Shown in pieces: positions 62,401-64,000 of a DNA stretch of 64,000 nt; positions within the stretch are counted from its first letter, which is position 1, and the number at the start of each line of letters is the position of its first letter. A program made the translations under genes and the position numbers. This DNA comes from Owenia fusiformis (lineage: Eukaryota; Annelida; Polychaeta; Sabellida; Oweniidae), in contig CAIIXF020000003.1 in the NCBI GenBank assembly GCA_903813345.2, positions 19,914,931 to 19,978,930 of the forward strand, in the 5' to 3' direction. The notes beneath the pieces were generated by a model. The model saw only the letters and a program-made list of their open reading frames with translations, was not told the DNA's origin and did no database searches.

Positions 62401-62780
62401 ACATCCTATATCTGAAACCAACCATATATGACATATGTATCCCATACCTACTAATGTTCCGGAGACAATCTACCTTCTTAGATTCTATTTAAATTTTTTA
62501 AATTTTTTTTTCACTTTTTTCAGAAAATTTTTTGAAATAGTGAAAAGTTTGAATCAGTATTATAAAACCTTCTCAATTCAATATTACGTTTTCAAAAAGT
62601 TGAACTTAAGCATACCATGATATTTATATTTTGTTCCAGAGAATCTTGGGAACACATACAGCACCCAAGGAAACCTGTATGGCTCTAATGTAGTGGGAAA
62701 TCGGGACAGAGGAGAAATTATTGCAGATATCACATCGTCATTCATGGTCCTACTAGCAATCTTCTTCCCATCATGCACTG
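8317..62780 (+). CDS. KCC: K-Cl cotransporter (SLC12A4-7 family), N-terminal portion, spliced, runs off right edge
   Basis: Exons: 1A 8317-8467, or 1B 32357-32525, or 1C 37697-37928; then 45100-45194, 45476-45604, 48932-49075, 58061-58246, 59228-59469, 59900-60129, 60379-60462 and 62640-62780. All junctions are GT-AG and in frame, giving about 467 residues from 1A (mammalian KCCs have about 1,100), so TM7 onward lies outside. Family knowledge: KCCs are electroneutral K+ and Cl- exporters of the plasma membrane that set cell volume and neuronal chloride. Signature pieces are [16 protein letters not shown] (TM1), [19 protein letters not shown] (after TM2), [16 protein letters not shown] (TM3), four Cys in the TM5-6 loop (CLLGDR, YCTK, WCKK, VCDD) and FFPSCTG (TM6). 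The TM1 Asn-Ile and Gly-Val-Ile, the TM3 Tyr, and the TM6 Pro and Thr match known K+ and Cl- ligands. The large Cys-rich loop separates KCC from NKCC/NCC. Which of the four vertebrate KCCs it equals cannot be said; invertebrates often have one. Confidence 0.96.
8468..11393. other. KCC intron 1, first part, nothing recognised
   Basis: AT-rich intron. A G-run lies near 8750. Open frames at 9458-9691 (plus) and 9700-10047 (minus) have no flanking splice signals or recognisable motifs. Confidence 0.6.
11394..11578. mobile_element. MITE-A copy
   Basis: 185 bp with ends acagtgaaagctgt and acaggttttactgta, and the inner 'agtgaacacc' motifs of the family. Confidence 0.8.
11868..12006. mobile_element. 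Inverted-repeat element, family D
   Basis: The left end has 'gtcacatttgctcc' and the right end 'ggagcaaatgtgacc', its reverse complement. Inner arms 'ggccgggctgacacccggcc' and 'cggccaggcgcctg' are also GC-rich hairpins. Related elements are at 42865 and 60917. Confidence 0.7.
12007..15055. other. KCC intron 1, mostly unremarkable
   Basis: AT-rich. A family C fragment is at 13050-13130 ('ctgtaacaaatggcaggtag'). Open frames near 12291 and 14277 lack splice context and family similarity. Confidence 0.55.
15056..15191. repeat. (CAGTA)n-type 5 bp tandem repeat
   Basis: About 25 units of cagta, with 'cagtt' and 'cagtg' variants, in KCC intron 1. Confidence 0.95.
15436..15690. mobile_element. Palindromic element
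   Basis: 'gcaatacaggatatattctg' at 15443 is mirrored by 'cagaatatatcctgtattgc' ending near 15542. A second pair, 'tgtattgctactgaga' near 15582 and 'tctcagtagcaatacaga' near 15656, follows. The arms share the 'caatacag' core. Confidence 0.7.
16683..16800 (+). repeat. Family C dispersed repeat
   Basis: It begins 'tcactgtcagaagtggtgac', passes 'ttgttatagtctccaactt', and ends with the 'caggtggtgacattttgcat' core and 'ttaatgcc'. This is one of the fuller copies. Confidence 0.8.
17670..17885. repeat. Dispersed repeat related to 4050-4390
   Basis: It contains 'ccagggaggtttcc', 'caaaatcacttgaaaagtgc' and ends in 'ctccctggctatgggccag', the complement of the 'gtagccaggg' motif in the other copy. Confidence 0.5.
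20780..21110 (+). repeat. Two family C copies and an 18 bp tandem repeat
   Basis: Copies of the family C core lie at about 20790-20870 and 20990-21060. At 21048-21105 the unit 'ttaacattttgtcatg' is repeated about three times, an expansion of the end of the second copy. Confidence 0.7.
21111..24838. other. KCC intron 1, no gene recognised
   Basis: It includes a 124-codon open frame (21964-22338) in sequence that is itself a repeat: 'gggcatgctgg' and 'gaaat(c/t)tttacagatg' motifs recur there and at 53560-53710. A G-run lies near 23403. Nothing else is supportable. Confidence 0.5.
24839..25017. mobile_element. MITE-A copy
   Basis: 179 bp; starts acagtaaaacctgtatg and ends gacaggttttactata. The inner 'ggtgttcactacagacagg' and 'ctagagagaggtg' motifs match other copies. 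Confidence 0.8.
25018..27660. other. KCC intron 1, no gene recognised
   Basis: Open frames at 25302-25487 and 25526-25843 lack recognisable domains. A short direct repeat, 'tagatacca(c)..tgtcattta', occurs near 25723 and 25861. A G-rich run lies near 26095. Confidence 0.5.
27661..27790 (+). repeat. Family C dispersed repeat
   Basis: It opens 'taccagaagtggtgacatat', continues 'ttgttatattctcc' and ends 'gttgtgacattttgtatg' followed by 'ttaat'. Confidence 0.75.
27979..28948. mobile_element. MITE-A copy apparently split by about 800 bp
   Basis: The left half (27979-28050) starts acagtaaaacctgtg and contains 'ggtgttcactattgagag'. The right half (about 28850-28948) resumes with 'cagaagtcaatagag' and ends 'gacaggttttgctata'. 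Together they make one element length. The inserted stretch includes another inverted-repeat element at 28326-28428. Confidence 0.5.
28326..28428. mobile_element. Short hairpin element
   Basis: 'tatgacctgaatcgattgca' and, inverted, 'tgcaatcgattcaggtcata' flank about 55 bp, giving arms of about 23 bp. It lies inside the stretch that splits the MITE-A copy. Confidence 0.75.
29650..30260. mobile_element. MITE-A remnant with family C and MITE-B nested inside
   Basis: The left remnant ('taaacctgtctaatccgaat', then 'gcaggtgttcac') and the right remnant ('gagaggtgtttgaatataca', then 'ggtttttctgta') bracket a family C core (29755-29820) and a MITE-B copy (29866-30210). Confidence 0.5.
29866..30210 (+). 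mobile_element. MITE-B copy (hairpin-ended, about 340 bp)
   Basis: It shares 'agtactagtttagaag', 'gacctgagcaatatgtgatg' and 'atgacgttattgtac' with copies at 45945-46257 and (inverted) 55357-55693. The right end folds through 'gtgaaatattgg' and 'tctaatgtttcac'. Confidence 0.75.
30261..32356. other. KCC intron 1 upstream of exon 1B
   Basis: No gene is recognised. A small hairpin lies near 30719-30743 ('actgcgtgtatac' and 'gcacgcagt'), and a similar 'gcgtgcagt' and 'actgcatgc' pair lies near 31117-31147. The promoter of exon 1B, if separate, should lie in the last part; no motif is callable. Confidence 0.45.
32357..32525 (+). CDS. KCC: KCC alternative first exon 1B (RFDI type)
   Basis: ATG 32357 with A at -3 and G at +4; 56 residues ending in phase 1 at GTAAGG, the same phase as 1A and 1C. 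The N-terminus is acidic and Ser-rich ([19 protein letters not shown]) and ends in [10 protein letters not shown]51-F52-D53-I54 fits RFx[V/I]. I saw no usable acceptor directly before the ATG, which supports a first exon. Confidence 0.75.
32685..32815 (+). repeat. Family C dispersed repeat
   Basis: It contains 'ggtgacatattgttatagtc', 'ggttggcatctgtaacaaat' and 'gatattttgcattttactgc', just downstream of exon 1B. A G-run is at 32619-32629. Confidence 0.8.
33417..33584. mobile_element. MITE-A copy
   Basis: 168 bp; starts acagtaaaaactgtc and ends acaggtttcactgt. The inner motif is 'aggtgttctac' instead of 'aggtgttcac', as in the copy at 45263, so these two form a subfamily. Confidence 0.8.
33766..34468 (+). 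mobile_element. Non-autonomous piggyBac-type element with transposase N-terminal remnant
   Basis: The element (33770-34464) is flanked on both sides by TTAA, the piggyBac target site. Inverted ends are ccttta(gcg)tgctgcc and, inverted, ggcagca(tgg)taaagg. Inside, ATG 34030 opens 32 codons ([13 protein letters not shown]..., with [10 protein letters not shown]) ending at TAG 34126-34128. Acidic N-termini of this kind are usual in piggyBac-type transposases. The rest of a transposase (normally 500 or more residues with a DDD domain) is missing, so it cannot move itself. A GC-rich 'gccggcggac' repeat sits in the left end. Confidence 0.75.
34469..37696. other. KCC intron 1 between exons 1B and 1C
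   Basis: AT-rich, and no gene is confirmed. On the minus strand near 36780-36737, ATGTCAAGTTTTGGG followed by a CAG|GTAAGA donor looks like a tiny exon end but has no partner. The open frames at 35233 and 35861 are AT-rich chance frames. Confidence 0.45.
37697..37928 (+). CDS. KCC: KCC alternative first exon 1C (RVSF type)
   Basis: ATG 37697 with an in-frame stop at 37676; 77 residues ending in phase 1 at GTAAAA. It has KFDV (43-46) where exon 1B has RFDI, then D50-R51-R52-V53-S54-F55. RVSF fits the PP1 docking motif [RK]VxF, and RRVS fits the PKA consensus RRxS. A possible acceptor TTTTTTTTCAAAACAG ends at 37673, so a non-coding exon may precede it. Confidence 0.78.
38943..40200. mobile_element. 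Pearl-like element P1 with inverted ends and core tandem repeats
   Basis: Left end ATCCCACCGAAC (38949-38960) and right end GTTCGGTGGGAT (40157-40168) are exact reverse complements. A CCGT/CGTT microsatellite follows the left end. The core has about six tandem copies of a roughly 150-180 bp unit with 'tttgataactcaaatacca', 'gatgctgatgcctagggaca' and 'aaaatggtggccattttt'. It lies in the intron between exons 1C and 2. Confidence 0.85.
40540..42085. repeat. Intron stretch with several family C copies and a MITE-A fragment
   Basis: Family C cores are at about 40560-40620 and 42015-42085, and an inverted copy at about 40965-41095 ('accaaacaccagttacaaaa'). A MITE-A left end ('acagtggaacttgtatatcc') is at 41956. 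Nothing else is recognised between them. Confidence 0.6.
42865..43027. mobile_element. Inverted-repeat element, family D
   Basis: It begins 'tgcctcagtcacatttgatc' and ends 'gcatatgtgactgagcc', its inverse. The inner 'tggcaaccata' and 'gccgccgtagagc' are shared with the copy at 60917-61025. Confidence 0.7.
43244..44786. mobile_element. Pearl-like element P3 with inverted ends and four 340 bp repeats
   Basis: GCTCACATGGTG (43245-43256) and CACCATGTGAGC (44757-44768) are exact inverse ends. A (TCTG/TCCG)n microsatellite follows the left end. The core unit with 'acctctgtcgataggattcc' recurs at about 43350, 43695, 44033 and 44370, and each unit carries 'ttttcaaaatggccg' or a variant. No transposase is seen. 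Confidence 0.88.
45100..45194 (+). CDS. KCC: KCC exon 2 (common N-terminal cytosolic part)
   Basis: 95 bp, entered in phase 1 from any of the three first exons (Gly at the junction), left in phase 0 at GTAGGT. It ends EKHLALYQ, matching the NMALFEEE-type segment of vertebrate KCCs. Confidence 0.93.
45263..45422. mobile_element. MITE-A copy next to KCC exon 3
   Basis: 160 bp with ends 'acagtaaatgctttgt' and 'tttacaatctctactgta'. It carries 'ggtgttctacttatgagagg'. It ends 53 bp before exon 3, in the short intron 2. Confidence 0.75.
45476..45604 (+). CDS. KCC: KCC exon 3
   Basis: 129 bp, phase 0 to 0; starts [19 protein letters not shown], matching the RPKVSSLL...NYTNL segment just before TM1 in KCCs. 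It ends at GTAAGT. A MITE-A copy ends 53 bp upstream. Confidence 0.95.
45945..46257 (+). mobile_element. MITE-B copy
   Basis: It begins 'attattaccaccttgccggg', contains 'gtgctagtttagaaggca' and 'gacctgagcaatatatgaca', and ends with 'tcgaaatgacgttaatgtac'. It lies in KCC intron 3. Confidence 0.8.
46258..47527. other. KCC intron 3, mostly unremarkable
   Basis: A full family C copy is at 47293-47432, including the palindrome 'gtcaccaccagaaatggtgac'. The remainder is AT-rich with no gene signal. Confidence 0.6.
47528..48752. mobile_element. Pearl-like element P4
   Basis: It starts with the palindrome 'gactccagat'...'atctggagtc', then 'ttattcttattcttcttc'. Two core copies with 'aaatttcgattcgacttccg' and 'cgaaaagtaggtcaaaata' lie at about 48150-48430. 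A CCTTCCTATC-rich tract runs at about 48495-48670. It ends near 'agtctattagtc'. The inverted ends are imperfect. Confidence 0.65.
48932..49075 (+). CDS. KCC: KCC exon 4 (TM1 and start of TM2)
   Basis: 144 bp, phase 0 to 0. [19 protein letters not shown] is the KCC TM1 signature; N and I there are K+ ligands and GVI a Cl- site in published KCC structures. TM2 begins with [10 protein letters not shown] and continues in exon 5. Confidence 0.98.
49076..49900. other. KCC intron 4, first part
   Basis: AT-rich, and nothing is recognised. Confidence 0.6.
49901..50900. mobile_element. Pearl-like element P2 with inverted ends and core tandem repeats
   Basis: ATCCCATCGAAC (49904-49915) and GTTCGATGGGAT (50854-50865) are exact inverse ends, equal to those of P1 except for one compensated base pair. 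A (TCCG/TACG)n tract follows. About four core units of roughly 150 bp contain 'aactcgaaaagtagtggagc' and 'catggcacactgtctaatga'. Confidence 0.88.
50901..55356. other. KCC intron 4, middle part
   Basis: A family C core lies at about 52310-52385, and a copy of the 'gggcatgctgg' repeat at about 53560-53710 (also at 21960-22140). Near 55135-55260 there is a Glu/Lys-codon-rich stretch without splice context. No gene is seen. Confidence 0.5.
55357..55693 (-). mobile_element. MITE-B copy, inverted, with long perfect-looking hairpin
   Basis: The hairpin at 55361-55458 runs aataacgtcatttctgcggg to its inverse, with 'accaagggcc' and 'ggcccaaggt' around a 3 base loop, an approximately 47 bp stem with few mismatches. 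The rest matches the other copies, for example 'aactagtactaaaacccc' and 'caaggtggtaataat'. Confidence 0.85.
55694..58060. other. KCC intron 4, last part
   Basis: No recognisable gene. An open frame at 57481-57780 has no domain and no splice context. Confidence 0.5.
58061..58246 (+). CDS. KCC: KCC exon 5 (TM2 end, TM3)
   Basis: 186 bp, phase 0 to 0. It encodes [20 protein letters not shown] and [18 protein letters not shown], almost invariant in KCCs. The TM3 Tyr that contacts K+ is present. Confidence 0.98.
59145..59215 (+). repeat. Family C core next to KCC exon 6 acceptor
   Basis: It contains 'aacaaatggcaggtggtgag' and 'attttgcatgttaatgcctt', followed at once by 'gtatttgtttattccag', the acceptor of exon 6. 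Confidence 0.8.
59228..59469 (+). CDS. KCC: KCC exon 6 (TM4, TM5)
   Basis: 242 bp, phase 0 to 2. It starts KYIAP (family IEILL-YIAP junction) and contains NNYRIYGT and VRFVSKFA, then a long hydrophobic TM5. Its acceptor lies a few bases after a family C repeat copy, which seems to provide the pyrimidine-rich tract. Confidence 0.97.
59900..60129 (+). CDS. KCC: KCC exon 7 (large extracellular loop)
   Basis: 230 bp, phase 2 to 1. It contains the four loop cysteines (ICLLGDR, MYCTKD, KWCKK, DVCDDYF) and N-glycosylation sequons NTS, NTT and NGT, then [12 protein letters not shown] matching EIQGIPGAASGLI of KCC2. Confidence 0.97.
60185..60290 (+). repeat. Family C degenerate copy
   Basis: It keeps 'gtctgtaactgtaacaat', 'gacattttgtcat' and 'aaaatgccctgttt', between KCC exons 7 and 8. 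Confidence 0.45.
60379..60462 (+). CDS. KCC: KCC exon 8, probable cassette exon of 28 residues
   Basis: 84 bp between GTGCCAG and GTAACA, phase 1 to 1, no stop, encoding [20 protein letters not shown] and then a short acidic and hydrophobic end. No matching segment is known to me in vertebrate KCCs, where GLIKENLW is continuous. Skipping it joins GKFI to ENLGN and restores that alignment. The composition is acidic and Met-rich, and it adds to the extracellular loop. Confidence 0.65.
60479..60820 (+). repeat. Two-copy tandem duplication after KCC exon 8
   Basis: Copies 60479-60629 and 60668-60818 (offset about 189 bp) share 'atgttttaggaga(t)tt', 'atcctggttagacatgat' and 'gaatgcatagggtcta'. 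The first copy begins 17 bp after the exon 8 donor; no exon-like sequence lies in either copy. Confidence 0.85.
60917..61026. mobile_element. Inverted-repeat element, family D
   Basis: It begins 'gccttagtcacatttgctct' and ends 'agatcaaatgtgactcaggc', near-inverse ends. Confidence 0.7.
61515..61692. mobile_element. Hairpin element of about 175 bp
   Basis: 'aggcctcctagacttctacc' at the left mirrors 'gtggaagtctaggaggtctg' at the right. The inner parts 'tttgacctcacgg' and 'gtgaggtcgg', and 'accacagttctcac' and 'gtgaaaaccgtggtt', also pair. Confidence 0.75.
61805..62470. repeat. 64-65 bp minisatellite, ten copies
   Basis: Unit motifs: 'catcctatatctgaaaccga', 'ccatatatgacagatgtatc', 'tactaatgttctagaga'. 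One unit near 62110-62145 has a short internal duplication. The array ends about 170 bp before KCC exon 9. Confidence 0.95.
62640..62780 (+). CDS. KCC: KCC exon 9 (loop end, TM6 start)
   Basis: 141 bp, phase 1 to 1. It encodes [15 protein letters not shown], then [20 protein letters not shown]. The FFPSxTG end is the TM6 ion-binding segment. The next exon is outside the window. Confidence 0.97.
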
Positions 62781-62855
62781 GTAGGTTACAATTACTTAAT
62801 ATTAAGACATAAAAAGGATTCTCATAGATCAAGGAAAAGAAAAATCGGCAGTGTA

Positions 62856-63562
62856 TTATTCTTGGCTGATATTTTCCCAGGGATCCCCATAATAGTTAAT
62901 GATATTTCTACAGTTAATCGCTGCAATTGTGACAAGTGTTTGCCCAAGCTCTTCAAATGTATCAAGCGTGAAAACTCGATCTTCAGATCCAGCTATTTGC
63001 AGCCATTGTTCTTCAGCCTCTTTTTTTATTCTCGCCTGTTTAAGGGCTTTTTCGCTATCTTGTCTGAGCCTGGAGAACTTTTCACTTGGTAAAGCAATAG
63101 TATATGTCTGAACCTGCCTCTTAGTCCTTAATTCCTCTGCAATTTCCCTGACTCTGATCTTTGCTGCTTTGACTTTCTCATCCCTTCCATAATGGGTCTG
63201 TCCATCTGTCGTCACAATAAGGACATTCTTCATCTCTGCCCTTTCTCCATGCGTTTCTTGAAAATAGGTGTCTCTAACAGCTTCCAAAGCCAAGTCTGTC
63301 GCCGTTATACATTTGCTTTCAGTCATTACCATCCTGTCGAAGTTTCGAAGTGTGAATGGTTTATTGCGACCTTGTTTAAGCGTCTGTATATTATGTATCT
63401 CTTGACCAAATGTTAATCCACCAATTTGAGTTTCAACGGGATGTATCGTAAATTTTTTTATCAAGTCTTTCATAAAATTTTTCACGGTTGTTTTGTTTTC
63501 CTCAGATATCGAACAGCTTATGTCGAGGGCAACCACAATGTCAAGGCCGCAGAATTTCAGAG
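62856..63562 (-). CDS. vWA gene terminal exon
   Basis: Acceptor GTGATTCCAG at 63563, then ALKFCGLDIVVALDIS. The open frame has no ATG at its start, which fits an internal or terminal exon rather than an intronless gene. The stop is 76 bp from the KCC exon 9 donor on the other strand. No AATAAA is evident nearby. Confidence 0.8.
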
Positions 63563-64000
63563 CTGGAATCACAATGTTATTTTTATGTTATCTCTGAAAT
63601 TATTGTTTAGTGATCTCGCTGCATCATGTTGAACTCTGAAAATTACATGCCACCCTGTTGAGATCAGTTCGCACCCGGACAGAGAGTTAAATATTGAGAT
63701 ATTGTACCCCAAAAAATGATTGATTTTGATGAAGCATCCTTTTTATTAACTGATTTATTACAAATGATAAGTATTTTTGAAATGGCAATAAAATTAAAAT
63801 TTCAGACTACTTCATTTTTGATAAGACATAGACTATGTTAAAGACATAGATACCAAAACTAGCAGATTTGAAATAGGTGAGGTTAGATGAAAGGATTAAT
63901 TCTTATTCTATCTTATTCAAAGATTTAGAGACAAAATATCAAATTCTTAAAGGTAACTCACCTCCTTGATCAAATCCTACTGGAAAAACTGGAAATCGTA
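62856..64000 (-). CDS. von Willebrand factor A domain protein, 3' part of a spliced gene, antisense inside a KCC intron
   Basis: Two exons are visible: 64000-63962 (continues off the right edge) and 63562-62856 ending in a stop. Both join in phase 1. The large exon encodes one vWA domain of about 200 residues: GLDIVVALDISCSISEEN with the MIDAS motif DxSxS, a Thr in TATDLAL, and TTDGQ supplying the third metal-site Asp. Near the end, AGSEDRVFTLDTFEELGQTL is the usual last strand-helix of the fold. A Lys/Glu-rich insertion follows the TYTIALPSEKF strand. vWA domains bind ligands through a bound divalent ion; extracellular matrix proteins (matrilin-like), complement factor B-like proteins and collagens are candidates. 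The parent protein cannot be named without the missing 5' exons. Confidence 0.82.
63563..63961. other. Intron of the vWA gene, also inside a KCC intron
   Basis: AT-rich, and nothing else is recognised. Confidence 0.6.
63962..64000 (-). CDS. vWA gene upstream exon (partial)
   Basis: It encodes RFPVFPVGFDQG in the frame that fits, ending in phase 1 at donor GTGAGT (63961-63956). Its 5' limit is outside the window. Confidence 0.65.

Noticed and set aside
62862-63632. Plus-strand frames opposite the vWA exon
   Set aside because: They are antisense shadows; the minus-strand frame has the intact vWA motifs.

Overview
This is animal (metazoan) nuclear DNA: AT-rich, long GT-AG introns, three spliced protein genes and many short inverted-repeat elements. 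Several elements (terminal inverted repeats around a CCGT-type microsatellite and 150-340 bp core tandem repeats) resemble the pearl-like elements described from bivalve molluscs, so a marine mollusc or another lophotrochozoan is my guess. The phylum is inference, not shown by the sequence.

Left end, minus strand (about 7.9 kb down to 1.6 kb): a RING-finger/coiled-coil gene that I reassembled from nine to ten small exons. It is an RNF212B-like (Zip3/HEI10-type) meiotic crossover factor with a complete C3HC4 RING, a coiled coil and a Ser/Pro-rich tail. Three places in this gene carry tandem duplications that include splice sites: an array of about eight acceptor-plus-ATG units at the start exon, a duplicated acceptor at coding exon 7, and a 1 kb minisatellite of splice-donor-like units touching the last candidate exon.

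Plus strand, 8.3 to 62.8 kb and running off the right edge: the N-terminal 40 percent of a K-Cl cotransporter (SLC12A4-7 family, KCC). Three separate ATG-bearing exons (8.3, 32.4 and 37.7 kb) all end in phase 1 with a splice donor and all join exon 2 at 45.1 kb in frame, so they look like alternative first exons. Two carry an RFxV/I motif (SPAK/OSR1 kinase docking). The third carries KFDV in its place plus RVSF (protein phosphatase 1 docking) overlapping a PKA-type RRxS site. Exons 2-9 encode the cytosolic N-terminus, TM1 to the start of TM6, and the large Cys-rich, N-glycosylated extracellular loop. An 84 bp symmetric exon (60379-60462) adds 28 residues to that loop and looks like a cassette.

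Right end, minus strand: a von Willebrand factor A domain exon (62856-63562) and the end of an upstream exon (63962-64000) of another gene lie antisense inside the KCC intron after exon 9.

The introns hold several repeat families: an approximately 180 bp MITE with ACAGTAAAACCTGTA ends, a roughly 120 bp dispersed repeat (at least 13 copies), a hairpin-ended 340 bp element (3 copies), a TTAA-flanked piggyBac-type remnant, four pearl-like elements and several minisatellites. I saw no tRNA, rRNA or CRISPR.
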